A stretch of 64,000 nt of DNA from UBA1858 sp045106935 (GTDB lineage: Bacteria > Pseudomonadota > Gammaproteobacteria > UBA4575). The stretch's first letter is position 1, and every line of letters begins with the position of its first letter. A model generated the notes under the pieces. That model did no database searches and had not been told where the DNA came from. It was given only the letters and a program-made list of their open reading frames with translations. Position numbers and translations under genes: made by a program. The stretch is taken from contig JBGCFN010000010.1 of NCBI GenBank assembly GCA_045106935.1, forward strand, positions 1-64,000, given 5' to 3'. This document shows positions 9,671 through 19,672 of the stretch, in pieces.

Positions 9671-10399
9671 ATGCTTGGTGGAATAAGCTATTTTTTTAGT
9701 GGATTTAAATTAATCACAACGTCCGGAATAAAACGTTTTGTTTTCATTCCGCTATTGATCAACATCAGCATTTTCGCATTGGGATTTTGGTTAGGAATGA
9801 CATGGTTTGATCAATTCTTAGAAAACATGTTACCTGCCTGGCTAGCCTGGGCAGAATTCATATTATGGCCAATCTTTGCACTCAGTTATTTTCTTATTGT
9901 TTTTTATTTATTCGCATTACTCGCCAATATAATTGCTGCGCCTTTCAATGGATTACTTTCAGAAAAAGTTGAAGATCATTTGCGTGGGAATACCCCCATA
10001 CAGAATAACTCCACAATCAAACAATTACTGAGGGAATTACCTAGAACTGTTAGCAGCGAAATTAATAAACTTTTTTATTTTCTGATCAGGTCCATCCCCT
10101 TACTTATTTTATTCATCATCCCTGGCATCAATGTCATCGCGCCAGTCATCTGGTTTTTATTTTCAGCATGGATGTTGAGTCTTGAGTATTTAGATTATCC
10201 ACTAGGCAATCACGGCGTATTATTCAAAAAAACAAGAGGGCTTGCCAAACAGCAACGTACGCGCTGCTTAAGTTTTGGCGCATTGGTCAGTGTCTTCACA
10301 ATGATCCCTATACTGAACTTTATTGTCATGCCTGTCGCGGTCGCAGGCGCCACCGCTTTCTATGTGAAATCAATGTCTCACACAAGCAATACTAATTAG
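9671..10399 (+). CDS. cysZ: sulfate transporter CysZ (EI24 family)
   Basis: CysZ is an inner-membrane protein that takes up sulfate for cysteine synthesis. The 242-residue protein has membrane segments at about residues 23-45, 60-90, 130-165 and 200-230, with the family pattern NIIAAPFNGLLSEKVEDHLRG between the second and third. The start at 9671 (MLGGISYFFSGFKLI) matches the family N-terminus; the open frame back to 9557 overlaps queF and is not coding. The gene ends 8 bases inside the end of the convergent aminotransferase gene. No other sulfate genes are adjacent. Confidence 0.88.
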   Translation: MLGGISYFFSGFKLITTSGIKRFVFIPLLINISIFALGFWLGMTWFDQFLENMLPAWLAWAEFILWPIFALSYFLIVFYLFALLANIIAAPFNGLLSEKVEDHLRGNTPIQNNSTIKQLLRELPRTVSSEINKLFYFLIRSIPLLILFIIPGINVIAPVIWFLFSAWMLSLEYLDYPLGNHGVLFKKTRGLAKQQRTRCLSFGALVSVFTMIPILNFIVMPVAVAGATAFYVKSMSHTSNTN

Positions 10400-11540
10400 A
10401 CAAGAATTCCTTCAATCTTTTCATACCTGTTTTGATTCGGTCTTCACTTGTGGTGTATGCAAATCGCACATAGCAGTCAGCTTGATACTTGCCAAAATCA
10501 CACCCCGGGGTAATGGCGACTGCTTTGCTTTCTAACAACTCCTGGCAAAAGATAAAGCTATTATCACTGAACTTAGAAATATCCGCATACACATAGAATG
10601 CGCCTTGAGGTATCACCGGAACATCAATAGCAAGCTCACTCAATTCATGACATAGCAAGTCTCTGCGTTGATTAAACATTTTACGACGTTGCTCTAACAC
10701 TTTTTTCGTTTCAGCTGAGAAGGCCGCAAGCGCAGCATATTGCGCGATAGTAGACGTTGCTAAATAAGTGTTTTGTGCAATCACATCCAAATGTGGCACA
10801 TATTTCACTGGCACTGCCGCCCAGCCTACACGCCACCCCGTCATACCAAAATATTTAGAAAAGCTATTAATCACAATAATGTTATCTCTAAGACCCGCCA
10901 CCGTTTCACTGTCAATCCCGTACGTTAGACCTTGATATATTTCATCAACAATTAGCAGCTTGTTTTTATCTGCCAAAAATTCTGCCATTTCCAGGAGTAG
11001 CGCTTGCTTGCATACCGTACCCGTTGGATTAGACGGGCTAGCTACAAGTACTGCCGCAACATCATCACTCCAATTTTCTTCTATTAAGCCAACATTTAAT
11101 TGAAATTCTGTTTTACTACTGACAGGGACAGCGACCACATCACCACCCACGAGTTTAGTCACATTTCGATTACAAGGGTAAGTGGGGTCAGAAATCATCA
11201 GCTTCTTATCTGTGCGTAACACGTATGACAACACGAGCTGCAATGCACCTGATGCGCCAGGTGTAATAATAATTTGCTCAGGGAGAATGCTGTTTGAAAA
11301 ATGCTGCTGATAATACTCGCATATAGACACTCTAAGCTCATACAGACCCTGCGCAGATGTATATTGAGTACGTTGATTTTGAATCGCCTCCATCCCTGCC
11401 TCAGCGATTGTCAACGGCGTTGGAAAATCAGGCTCACCGATTTCCATATGAATCACATCTCTACCTTGTGCTTCCATTTCCTTACAGCGCGCAAGAATAT
11501 CCATCACATGAAATGGAGCAATATCTATTTCTTTGGCCAT
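10392..11540 (-). CDS. PLP-dependent class I/II aminotransferase
   Basis: A 382-residue fold-type I aminotransferase. Visible are the N-terminal HMEIGEPDFPTP, the SNPTGT motif (ASPSNPTGTV, about residue 170), the cofactor aspartate in VDEIYQGL, and the PLP-binding lysine in NSFSKYFGMTGWRVGW. It converts an amino acid and a 2-oxo acid; aspartate or an aromatic or branched amino acid are all possible donors, and the substrate cannot be told from sequence. It is not the E. coli AspC type. Its end overlaps the convergent cysZ by 8 bases, and it is followed upstream on the same strand by der. Confidence 0.9.
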   Translation of the reverse strand: MAKEIDIAPFHVMDILARCKEMEAQGRDVIHMEIGEPDFPTPLTIAEAGMEAIQNQRTQYTSAQGLYELRVSICEYYQQHFSNSILPEQIIITPGASGALQLVLSYVLRTDKKLMISDPTYPCNRNVTKLVGGDVVAVPVSSKTEFQLNVGLIEENWSDDVAAVLVASPSNPTGTVCKQALLLEMAEFLADKNKLLIVDEIYQGLTYGIDSETVAGLRDNIIVINSFSKYFGMTGWRVGWAAVPVKYVPHLDVIAQNTYLATSTIAQYAALAAFSAETKKVLEQRRKMFNQRRDLLCHELSELAIDVPVIPQGAFYVYADISKFSDNSFIFCQELLESKAVAITPGCDFGKYQADCYVRFAYTTSEDRIKTGMKRLKEFLSN

Positions 11541-11589
11541 TATTAGTTTTTATTCAAAATGAAATTCTAATAACCATAAAACCAAATAA

Positions 11590-12987
11590 TTACTTTCGCT
11601 TATGAAAGTTCATCATTCTTTCACGCTTACGTTGTTGTCTAGGTGTTAGCGTATTGTATTTTCCGGCATAGGGGTTTTCTGGTGTGCGCAATAAAAATCT
11701 AATCGGTGTGCCGACTAGCTTAAGCTTGTTACGAAAAAAGTTTTCCAGGTAGCGGATGTATGACTTTGGCAGCTTACTTGTTTGAGAGCCATACAATACA
11801 AAGGTGGGAGGGTGAGAACCGCCTTGATGTGTGTAGCGCAACTTAATTCTGCGCCCTTTCACTAGAGGTGGCACATTAGACTCTACCGCCTGCTCTAAAA
11901 GCTGATTAGCTTCTGAAGTCGACAAATCCACTGATGCAGATTTGTTAGCTGCAATAACCGCATTCATTAGTTTTTTTAGCCCGATCTTTTTTTCGGCTGA
12001 TATTTTTATCTTTTCAACATAGGACAGATATTGATATTTAGTATCCAGCGAATAATTCAGCATATGGTAATCATCTTGGCTTGCACTGTCTGTCTTATTC
12101 AGTGCCAATACAATTGCTCGTCCTTCACGTAAAGCTATCTCCAACAAAGTACTATCTTGATCTGCAATCCCTTCAATGACATCGACCATACATATAACCA
12201 CATGAGCCGATGAAATCGCATCCAAGGTTTGCACAATACTGTATTTCTCAACCGCTTCACGCACTTTACTCTTACGCCTAACGCCCGCTGTATCTATTAA
12301 TGTGAATTGATGTTTGTTAAATTCAAATGGAATTCTGACGCTGTCGCGCGTAGTACCAGGAACAGATGATGTAACCAAACGATCTTCTTTTATCAGTGCG
12401 TTAATGAGTGTCGATTTACCCGCATTTGGCCGACCAATAATAGCGATACGTGTTGTAGTATCGTGCTCATCTTCATTTTCTGGTTCTATTGCTTGTTCAG
12501 GTATATCGCTAAACAAGTCTTCGATCATCGACTCAATGCCACGCCCTTGTCGGGCAGCAATGGGGTACAATTTTGGTGCGCCTATTTGATGAAAATCACC
12601 TGAGGCGATATCCGCATCAACACCATCAATTTTATTGACGACCAATACAAATTCTATATTACGTTTTCGCAACATGCTGACAATGGCATAATCTTCAGGC
12701 ATTAAGCCATCTCTTGCATCAACCAAATGCAAAACAAAATCTGCTTCATCAATGGCATAATCAGTTTGTGACTGCATGCCTATTTCAATTTCATCTTGCT
12801 CATCAACAATACCGCCAGTATCTATTAAAACAAACGGCTTGTTGTATCGCTCACAGATACCATATTTTCTATCGCGAGTCAGTCCAGGATAGTCAGCCAC
12901 CAATGCATCTCTAGACTTAGTCAAGAAATTAAATAAAGTTGATTTTCCAACGTTAGGTCGGCCAATGAGTGCAATAACAGGACGCAT
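11590..12987 (-). CDS. der: ribosome assembly GTPase Der (EngA)
   Basis: Der has two tandem GTPase domains and helps assemble the 50S subunit. In the 465-residue protein both P-loops are clear: GRPNVGKST (residue 8) and GRPNAGKST (about residue 185), each with a DTAG/DTGG switch and NKxD motif (NKID, NKTD). The C-terminal KH-like domain runs from about residue 355 and ends with a basic tail (RQQRKRERMMNFHKRK). The gene lies downstream of bamB, as in E. coli, and is probably the last gene of the hisS-yfgM-bamB-der group. Confidence 0.97.
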   Translation of the reverse strand: MRPVIALIGRPNVGKSTLFNFLTKSRDALVADYPGLTRDRKYGICERYNKPFVLIDTGGIVDEQDEIEIGMQSQTDYAIDEADFVLHLVDARDGLMPEDYAIVSMLRKRNIEFVLVVNKIDGVDADIASGDFHQIGAPKLYPIAARQGRGIESMIEDLFSDIPEQAIEPENEDEHDTTTRIAIIGRPNAGKSTLINALIKEDRLVTSSVPGTTRDSVRIPFEFNKHQFTLIDTAGVRRKSKVREAVEKYSIVQTLDAISSAHVVICMVDVIEGIADQDSTLLEIALREGRAIVLALNKTDSASQDDYHMLNYSLDTKYQYLSYVEKIKISAEKKIGLKKLMNAVIAANKSASVDLSTSEANQLLEQAVESNVPPLVKGRRIKLRYTHQGGSHPPTFVLYGSQTSKLPKSYIRYLENFFRNKLKLVGTPIRFLLRTPENPYAGKYNTLTPRQQRKRERMMNFHKRK

Positions 12988-13057
12988 AATTAATAAAGTC
13001 AGCCAATCGAAATATTTCGATTTTAGCGATTAAAATAACCTCTCTGTTATCTCTGAA

Positions 13058-14248
13058 CTAATTAGCAGAAATGACAGAGTAAGATGCTAAACGACCACTT
13101 ACATCAGTAATGTATGCTGTGTCGTTAGTTGACATGGAAGAAGTGTAAATTGGCTTCTTACCAAAACTAGTTCGGCCAATAATACGCCCATCTTGTTTAG
13201 ACAATGCATGAATTGACCCGTTGTAATCTCCAACCAAAATTACATTATTTTGTACAACAGGCGTAGAAACTTGACGATAGAGTAATTTATCTTGTTTCCA
13301 AGCACTGACGCCGGTTTCTTTTTCTAATGCCCAGACATTATCATCTTTATCTGTTACATAAACCAACGTTTCATCAATTGAGACTCCAGAAATTGAAGCA
13401 ATATCTCGCGCCCACCTTATTCGGCCGTTAACACGATCAATTGATACAACACGCCCATGATAACTGGCTGCATATATATAACTCTCATCAGCAGCTATTT
13501 GACCATCCACATCAACCAGACGTTCTAATTCACTTCTGCCTGAAGGCACTGACACTCTAGATTCCCATATAACATTCCCAGTGTCAGTTGAAACCGCGAT
13601 GACTTTTCCATTATCCATTCCTGCGTACACAACCCCGTCGCGCAGTATTGGAACGCTACCACCGCGTAATGTTAAGGCGGGAGGTGTTTGCGTCACTGCC
13701 CACAACTGCTCTCCTGTACTAATGGATAAGCCAATAATACGACTATCGTTCGTTCTCAACACAGCCAAGTCGTTATTAGTATGTGCGACTGAAATGACCT
13801 CACTAGCCACATTAGTTGACCAAGCATTTGATCCATCTTGGCTATTAATTGCTGTGACTATCCCGTCATGTGTTCCCACGATTAAATATTGCGTATTACC
13901 TCCCACACCTGCAGAGACTTGCTCACCTGCACTGCCAGACACAATGACACGACCAGTGGATAGATCATGCACGGACACTTTGCCGCCTGTTTCAGTAAAG
14001 GCTATTTTATCGTTTAATATATGTGGCTTGAGTTGTATAAATTTTTCTTCAGCATTACCACCAAGTGAAATTTGCCAATTTTGTTTTATCTGCACTTCCG
14101 GCACAAACTCAGTTAACTCTGTAGGCTCACGTAGCTCAATCTCTACTTCCTCGTCATCTCCAAACCAGGGGATATAACTACAGGCAGACATACCGACAAG
14201 CATGGCTATCAAAATTATTGCACGCATCGAATTGACTTGATTGTTCAT
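13058..14248 (-). CDS. bamB: outer membrane assembly lipoprotein BamB
   Basis: BamB is a beta-propeller lipoprotein of the BAM complex that inserts outer membrane proteins. The 396-residue protein has a lipoprotein signal (MRAIILIAMLVGMSAC; the Cys of the lipobox is near residue 22) and PQQ-like beta-propeller repeats of the type G..V..LD..TG...W. Two in-frame ATGs (14248 and 14227) could start it; 14248 has an AAGG about 10 bases upstream. It ends 70 bases before der and starts 13 bases after yfgM, so it is within an operon. Confidence 0.93.
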   Translation of the reverse strand: MNNQVNSMRAIILIAMLVGMSACSYIPWFGDDEEVEIELREPTELTEFVPEVQIKQNWQISLGGNAEEKFIQLKPHILNDKIAFTETGGKVSVHDLSTGRVIVSGSAGEQVSAGVGGNTQYLIVGTHDGIVTAINSQDGSNAWSTNVASEVISVAHTNNDLAVLRTNDSRIIGLSISTGEQLWAVTQTPPALTLRGGSVPILRDGVVYAGMDNGKVIAVSTDTGNVIWESRVSVPSGRSELERLVDVDGQIAADESYIYAASYHGRVVSIDRVNGRIRWARDIASISGVSIDETLVYVTDKDDNVWALEKETGVSAWKQDKLLYRQVSTPVVQNNVILVGDYNGSIHALSKQDGRIIGRTSFGKKPIYTSSMSTNDTAYITDVSGRLASYSVISAN

Positions 14249-14261
14249 CTAAATAAAAACC

Positions 14262-14903
14262 TTAGGCATTGACTTTATTTGAAGCGCCCAGATTGTCACG
14301 TTTCATTTTCAAGTATTCGACATCACCAGATTCCGAAGAAGAAATTGCTTTATCGTACGCTTCTCTAGCGGCTTGGTTGTTTCCCCGACTTGCATGCAAG
14401 TCACCGCGCAACTCTTCTAGCAAAGAGTTATACGCAAGCGGATAGTCCTGATCTAGCAACGCCTGTGCTTTTGGGTAGTCACCGGTGGCAATATAGACGC
14501 GCGCTAAACGTAACTTGGCAATTGTAATGACAGTGTCTTGCTTACCATTTTCAATCACCCATTGAAGGTTATTAATCGCCTCTGCCGATTCACCCTTGCT
14601 TTCTTTTGCTTTAGCAACTAAAAGCGCTCCCCAAGCAGCATAGGGGGTCGACGAATAATCTGTTTTTAGTTTTTCGCCTTGAACAACAACACTATCCATC
14701 CTTTGCGCAAGTATTTCTTTACGCATCTGATTATATTGATCAGAGGCTTCAATCGCTTGCTGCTCTTGATATACGTTCCAGCCTTTCCAGCCAATCAATG
14801 ACCCTACGCCAATGACTACACCGGCAATCACTGATCGACCATTTTCTTTCCACCATTCTTTGATGGCTCTTAATTGTTCATCATCTGTCTCGTGATCAGC
14901 CAC
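14262..14903 (-). CDS. yfgM: YfgM family TPR protein, ancillary SecYEG partner
   Basis: A 213-residue inner-membrane protein with a short N-terminal cytoplasmic part, one membrane segment (about residues 20-41, SVIAGVVIGVGSLIGWKGW) and periplasmic TPR-like helices. In E. coli YfgM works with the chaperone PpiD at the SecYEG translocon. The start is a GTG at 14903 with a strong AGGAGG four bases upstream. The neighbours hisS upstream and bamB downstream are the usual ones. Confidence 0.9.
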   Translation of the reverse strand: MADHETDDEQLRAIKEWWKENGRSVIAGVVIGVGSLIGWKGWNVYQEQQAIEASDQYNQMRKEILAQRMDSVVVQGEKLKTDYSSTPYAAWGALLVAKAKESKGESAEAINNLQWVIENGKQDTVITIAKLRLARVYIATGDYPKAQALLDQDYPLAYNSLLEELRGDLHASRGNNQAAREAYDKAISSSESGDVEYLKMKRDNLGASNKVNA

Positions 14904-14924
14904 AAGGCCTCCTAAACATTTATT

Positions 14925-16199
14925 TTAATTCTCTGTTTTTAATAACTGTAACAACTCATTTTCAGATAAGACCTGTTGAGGTTGTTTTTCCTGAAGGTGT
15001 TTTACAGCAATTTGTTGATGATTGACTTCGTCCTCACCAACAATCAGGGCAAGACGTGCTCCCGAGCGATCCGCACGTTTCATCTGTGCCTTGATACTAC
15101 CACCTCCACAATTCATCTGAATAGCGCAATCAGGTAATTGTTGCCTAATTTTTACTAATAGCTGCATGGCATAACGACGTGCCTCATCATCCAAAATAAC
15201 AAAATAGGCGTCTATTGCTGGCACAGACTCAGCCATTTGTTGTTCTACCAAGCTGAGTAATCGCTCTAAACCGATAGCAAATCCCGCTGCATGAGTGGAT
15301 TTTCCACCCATTTGTTGTACCAGCCCATCGTATCGGCCACCCGCACAAATAGTGCCTTGAGCGCCTAATTCTGAGGTTACCCACTCAAATACTGTGCGAT
15401 TGTAATAATCTAAGCCGCGCACTAATGTTGGATTCACCGTGAAATCGACATCCATTTGACCCAGTAGCGCTCGCATTGATGCAAAATGATCCTTGGCTTC
15501 TTGATCGAGAAAATCAAGCAACTTCGGTGCATCTGTAACGATAGCTTGTACTTCAGGATTTTTACTATCTAGCACTCTCAATGGATTTGCATGCAGGCGT
15601 TTACGCGCATCTTCATCCAAAACAGCTTGATGCCCAGACAGATACTCAATCAATTTCTCTCTGTGTTTCGCTCGTGCTTGAGTATCACCAAGACTATTAA
15701 TTTGTAGCTGCAAATTGTCAGCTGGCAATCCAACGGCTTGCCACATAGATCGTGTTAACAAAATTAATTCCACATCAATATCGGGACCTTCAATACCGAA
15801 GGTTTCTACTCCCAACTGATGAAATTGACGATATCTTCCCTTTTGCGGGCGTTCACGCCTAAAGAATGGACCTAAATACCAATAGCGTTGTTGCTGGTTA
15901 TGTAGCCAGCCATTTTGAATGCCTGCTCGCACAGTACTTGCTGTGCCTTCAGGTCGCAATCCTAGCCAAGCGCGATCAGTACCATCTTCAAATGCGTACA
16001 TTTCCTTTTCAACAATATCAGTCACTTCACCGATAGATCGCTTAAATAACTCGAGCTTTTCTACAATAGGCGTACGAATTTCTTGGTACGCATAGCTTTT
16101 CAATACGGCTAATAGCTTAGCCTCGAGCATGCGCATGGTCGCCGCTTCAATAGGGGCAAAATCATGCATCCCACGAATGGATTGGATATTTTTACTCAT
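14925..16199 (-). CDS. hisS: histidyl-tRNA synthetase
   Basis: HisS charges tRNA-His. The 424-residue class II synthetase shows motif 2 (RPEGTASTVRAG ... FFRRERPQKGRYRQFHQ), the histidine-binding motifs GLDYYNRTVFEW and GGRYDGL, motif 3 (GFAIGLERLL) and a C-terminal anticodon-binding domain. Length matches the family. It starts 32 bases after rodZ ends and precedes yfgM by 21 bases. Confidence 0.98.
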   Translation of the reverse strand: MSKNIQSIRGMHDFAPIEAATMRMLEAKLLAVLKSYAYQEIRTPIVEKLELFKRSIGEVTDIVEKEMYAFEDGTDRAWLGLRPEGTASTVRAGIQNGWLHNQQQRYWYLGPFFRRERPQKGRYRQFHQLGVETFGIEGPDIDVELILLTRSMWQAVGLPADNLQLQINSLGDTQARAKHREKLIEYLSGHQAVLDEDARKRLHANPLRVLDSKNPEVQAIVTDAPKLLDFLDQEAKDHFASMRALLGQMDVDFTVNPTLVRGLDYYNRTVFEWVTSELGAQGTICAGGRYDGLVQQMGGKSTHAAGFAIGLERLLSLVEQQMAESVPAIDAYFVILDDEARRYAMQLLVKIRQQLPDCAIQMNCGGGSIKAQMKRADRSGARLALIVGEDEVNHQQIAVKHLQEKQPQQVLSENELLQLLKTEN

Positions 16200-16231
16200 G
16201 CTTTGAAAAACTAAAGAATATAAACGTGTGC

Positions 16232-17161
16232 TTAAGAATTGTTATCGTCGATCAAGAATCTTGCCGTATTATTACGACGCATATACACAGAATGATCAAA
16301 TGGCTTTCCATTTATTTCCAACTGCACTCCGGGTGAATTACCTAGAAAGACATTAAAAGGCGCCTGCCCAGAAATCACTCGCGTCGCACCAGGTTTAATT
16401 AACCCATGCAATAATCTACGTTTTCTTGCATCAAAAATTTCTGTCCAGCTTTCTTGTGTATATTTTACTGTAATTCTTACTTTGTCGATTTCGCCGCCAC
16501 TGAAAGGCGCTTCAATAATGGCAGGAACCACTTGGGCTTGCTGCTGGGGAATCATTTCAGCTGAATCCTCTTCGACAACATCAGGGATGGCATTTTGCTC
16601 TTTAGAACTATGTTTTGGATCTACACCGCCAAGTACCACATCATGCTCTGCTGATTGTTGTACTTGCTCTTCACTTACATCAGACAAATGCTCGTCATCA
16701 AAACGCTCAACAACCGACGCTAACTCAACAGGATTATTGTCTTCTTGATAGACCCACCAGGACATTAGCAGTCCAGCCAATATCACAACAACCGTCACCG
16801 AACTCCATATCACAATAGGATCAACACCGGATGAATGAAGCTTTTTAGCCTTTTTAACCTTAGGTACCACGGTTTCAGTGTGTTCATCCCGAGCATTCGG
16901 GTAAGCAACAAGCAACTCTTGCGGATCAATGTCTAACAGCTTCGCATAACTACGAATATAACCTTTGATAAACACATCACTTGGTAATCGATCAAATTGA
17001 TCCCCTTCTAAAGCAACAATAACTTCCTCTTTCAAATGCGTCTGGGCAGCTACATATGAAACACTATACGCGGCAGCTTCTCGTGCTTGACGCAATGTTT
17101 CGCCGATGCGCATGTTGTCTGACTGCATATCGGAGGATGTCGATGCGGCGTGATCAGTCAC
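16232..17161 (-). CDS. rodZ: cytoskeleton/shape protein RodZ
   Basis: RodZ links the MreB cytoskeleton to the elongation machinery. The 309-residue protein has an N-terminal helix-turn-helix domain (about residues 18-85, IGETLRQAREAAAYSVSYVA), a membrane segment at about 115-135, an acidic Gln-rich periplasmic linker, and a C-terminal DUF4115-type beta domain. The chosen start is a GTG whose first base is the last base of the pilF stop (TAGTG) with an AAGG nearby; an ATG at residue 12 has no Shine-Dalgarno sequence. Order pilF-rodZ-hisS is typical. Confidence 0.9.
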   Translation of the reverse strand: MTDHAASTSSDMQSDNMRIGETLRQAREAAAYSVSYVAAQTHLKEEVIVALEGDQFDRLPSDVFIKGYIRSYAKLLDIDPQELLVAYPNARDEHTETVVPKVKKAKKLHSSGVDPIVIWSSVTVVVILAGLLMSWWVYQEDNNPVELASVVERFDDEHLSDVSEEQVQQSAEHDVVLGGVDPKHSSKEQNAIPDVVEEDSAEMIPQQQAQVVPAIIEAPFSGGEIDKVRITVKYTQESWTEIFDARKRRLLHGLIKPGATRVISGQAPFNVFLGNSPGVQLEINGKPFDHSVYMRRNNTARFLIDDNNS

Positions 17162-17922
17162 TAATTCAACCTTGCCAATTGTTCGGCTTCTTTTGAGCCG
17201 GGGAATTGATTATTGAGTAGTTTAGCGTAACTTTGTGCAATTCTAGTATTTCCTAATCCACGCTCGGTGCGATACGCCAATAATAATGATTGCGCTGTAT
17301 GTTGCGATACTTCTTCAAAGTCACGCAAATAACTTTGCGATGTAGCAAAATCATCTTGCAAAAAGTGTGATTTGGCCAACTGATATAGCGCCACTCTATT
17401 CCTCGGATTCAAACTAATCACCTCTGAAAAATACTGTTGTGCAGCTTGATAATCAGGGATCTCCATTGCACATACCCCTGCATTCAAATTTGTCTCTTCT
17501 CGAGCACTATATAGAGGGTTTGATAAGGTTTTCTCAAAATGTTTGTCGGCTTCTTGATATCTTTTATTACGACAAAGAAAAGAAGCATAACTATATTGAG
17601 CTCGAGAATCCGTCGAATCTATTGCCAAAGCTTTCTTGTAATACAATTCAGCAGTCTCTGGCTGTTTAAGCTTCTCTTGCATAATCGCATATGTCCAACG
17701 CGCAACAGACGAATTTGGGTCTTGTTTGAATGCTTTCTGTAACTTATCTTCAGCCAACTGATATTGTTCGCTTGCAATATAATTTGCGCCCAGTTGTACA
17801 TTTATCTTCGCTGCCTCAGGGTTTCGCTCAATTCGAATGTTATCGCCACTTGAATTCGTAGAAACATTTTGTGTCGCACATGAAACTAACGCCATGCACA
17901 TGATGATGATTATTAAACGCAT
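17161..17922 (-). CDS. pilF: type IV pilus assembly lipoprotein PilF/PilW
   Basis: A 253-residue TPR lipoprotein. It has a lipoprotein signal (MRLIIIIMCMALVSC, Cys at 15) and about six TPR units covering residues 40-240. In Pseudomonas and Neisseria this protein pilots the secretin PilQ to the outer membrane for type IV pili. The rodZ gene begins on its last base, and rlmN overlaps its first 10 bases, the usual rlmN-pilF-rodZ arrangement. No other pilus genes are in the window. Confidence 0.9.
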   Translation of the reverse strand: MRLIIIIMCMALVSCATQNVSTNSSGDNIRIERNPEAAKINVQLGANYIASEQYQLAEDKLQKAFKQDPNSSVARWTYAIMQEKLKQPETAELYYKKALAIDSTDSRAQYSYASFLCRNKRYQEADKHFEKTLSNPLYSAREETNLNAGVCAMEIPDYQAAQQYFSEVISLNPRNRVALYQLAKSHFLQDDFATSQSYLRDFEEVSQHTAQSLLLAYRTERGLGNTRIAQSYAKLLNNQFPGSKEAEQLARLN

Positions 17923-19079
17923 CCTGTTTCAATTCTCCTGCTGATAAGCGAGCGCTCATACATTCTTACATAGTGGTTTCCGCGATGTGCGCGATCGGCA
18001 ACTTGTCCAGCCAATTGACCACATGCGGCATCAATATCTTCTCCGCGAGGTCTTCTCGTGATCACCACAATATTATTTCGCATAAGTACTTGGCTGAATT
18101 TATCTATCGCTTGCTGACTTGAACGTTGATAACCTGATTGATCAAATGCGTTAAAAGGAATTAAATTGATTTTAGCGCGAATACCTCTTAATAAATCGAC
18201 AAGCTGTTGCGCTTGTTCTTCGCTATCGTTCACTCCATCTAACATGACATACTCAAATGTAACACTTTCTTTGCGATTTTTATTTTCCAAATATCGTCGA
18301 CATGCCGCCAATAGCTGCTGAATAGGATATTTTCTATTGATTGGTACCAATTCATTTCTAACTTCGTCAGTGGGTGCATGCAAGGAAATCGCTAAACTCA
18401 CATCGACAGACTGAGATAATTCGTCAATCTTAGGCACAACCCCTGAAGTACTCACAGTGACTTTACGCTTGCCCATCCCATATGCAAAATCATCTAATAA
18501 TAAATTTACAGCGGGTAAGACATTCTTAAAATTCAGCAATGGCTCTCCCATCCCCATAAAGACCACATTAGTCAGCATTTGTTTATTATTATACAAAGAC
18601 CGTAGTCGCTGATCGGCGACCCACACTTGGCCAATTATTTCAGCCGCAGTCAGATTGCGATTAAAGCCTTGTCTGGCGGTCGCACAGAATGTGCAATCTA
18701 ATGCACATCCCACTTGAGAAGAGATACACAATGTTCCGCGTGTAGACTCGGGGATATAAACCGCTTCGATAGCATTGGCTTGTCCACGGCTATCTTCACC
18801 AACATTTAATAACCACTTTATTGTGCCATCTTCTGACATTTGTTCTGACTCGATCACCGGAAAAGTAATCTGAGTCGCGCTTTGCAATAACTCACGTAGC
18901 GGTTTGCTTAAGTCAGTCATCTCATTAATATCTGTGACACCACGTTGATACAGCCATTGCAATACTTGTTGAGCGCGGAATTTCTTTTCTCCGCGCTCAA
19001 CAAAAAATTGCTCTAGTGATGGTCGGTCAATACCAACCAAACTCACTAGATCATCTACACTGTTTATGCTCGCGGACAA
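17913..19079 (-). CDS. rlmN: 23S rRNA/tRNA adenine-C2 methyltransferase RlmN
   Basis: RlmN is a radical SAM enzyme that methylates A2503 of 23S rRNA and A37 of some tRNAs. The 388-residue protein has the cluster motif CALDCTFC (CxxxCxxC, about residues 124-131), the GGGEP-like segment GMGEPLLN, and a late cysteine in DAACGQLAG needed for the methyl-cysteine intermediate. The longest frame starts at a TTG (19079) that overlaps ndk by 16 bases; a GTG at 19046 is another possible start. Downstream it overlaps pilF by 10 bases. Confidence 0.95.
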   Translation of the reverse strand: MSASINSVDDLVSLVGIDRPSLEQFFVERGEKKFRAQQVLQWLYQRGVTDINEMTDLSKPLRELLQSATQITFPVIESEQMSEDGTIKWLLNVGEDSRGQANAIEAVYIPESTRGTLCISSQVGCALDCTFCATARQGFNRNLTAAEIIGQVWVADQRLRSLYNNKQMLTNVVFMGMGEPLLNFKNVLPAVNLLLDDFAYGMGKRKVTVSTSGVVPKIDELSQSVDVSLAISLHAPTDEVRNELVPINRKYPIQQLLAACRRYLENKNRKESVTFEYVMLDGVNDSEEQAQQLVDLLRGIRAKINLIPFNAFDQSGYQRSSQQAIDKFSQVLMRNNIVVITRRPRGEDIDAACGQLAGQVADRAHRGNHYVRMYERSLISRRIETGCV

Positions 19080-19492
19080 AGCTCACCTTCTGAGAAGAAG
19101 TGTGCGATTTCTACAGCAGCCGTTTCAGGTGCATCTGAGCCATGCACGGCATTGGCATCAATACTATCAGCAAAGTCTGCACGTATTGTTCCCGCAGCTG
19201 CTTCGGCAGGATTGGTTGCGCCCATGACATCACGATTCTTTTTAATTGCGCCCTCACCCTCTAGCACCTGAACCACCACCGGGCCAGATGTCATAAATTT
19301 CACAAGATCATTATAAAAAGGACGATCCTTATGTACCGCGTAAAATCCTTCTGCTTGTTCCTGTGTTAGCTGTAGCATTTTAGCGGCGACGATTTGTAAT
19401 CCCGCCTTTTCAAAACGACTGTAAATCTCACCAATTACATTTTTTGCTACCGCATCAGGTTTAATGATGGAACAAGTGCGCTCCTTTGCCAT
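19064..19492 (-). CDS. ndk: nucleoside diphosphate kinase
   Basis: Ndk balances nucleoside triphosphate pools by phosphate transfer through a histidine. The 142-residue protein has TCSIIKPDAVAKN at the N-terminus and the active-site histidine in NAVHGSDAPETA (about residue 117). Length matches the family (about 143). An AGGAG lies before the ATG at 19492. It overlaps rlmN, which follows it on the minus strand, and lies about 180 bases downstream of iscX with a hairpin between them. Confidence 0.97.
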   Translation of the reverse strand: MAKERTCSIIKPDAVAKNVIGEIYSRFEKAGLQIVAAKMLQLTQEQAEGFYAVHKDRPFYNDLVKFMTSGPVVVQVLEGEGAIKKNRDVMGATNPAEAAAGTIRADFADSIDANAVHGSDAPETAAVEIAHFFSEGELCPRA

Positions 19493-19624
19493 TTTCTCGA
19501 ACTCCTAAGGTTTAAGTTAATATACAGATATAAGGTCTAATCGATTAATTCTACTCGGATATTGCCCATGTGTGAACGGTTAGCCCAACGAAATGAGCCA
19601 ACTAAATTTTAAAATAGGAATAAA

Positions 19625-19650
19625 GCCTCGTTGGGAGTGATTTTCGAGGC
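19625..19650 (-). terminator. possible terminator of the isc operon
   Basis: On the minus strand a 6-base-pair GCCTCG/CGAGGC stem with a 14-base loop is followed by TTTATTCC. It lies 23 bases after iscX and before ndk. The stem is short and the T run is broken, so this may be a weak or leaky terminator. Confidence 0.4.
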
Positions 19651-19672
19651 GTTTGACTAACGAATAACGGTG

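Noticed and set aside
13581..14177. 198-codon plus-strand frame inside bamB
   Set aside because: Antisense shadow of BamB; the composition (many Ser, Thr, Pro, Cys) is typical of a reversed reading.
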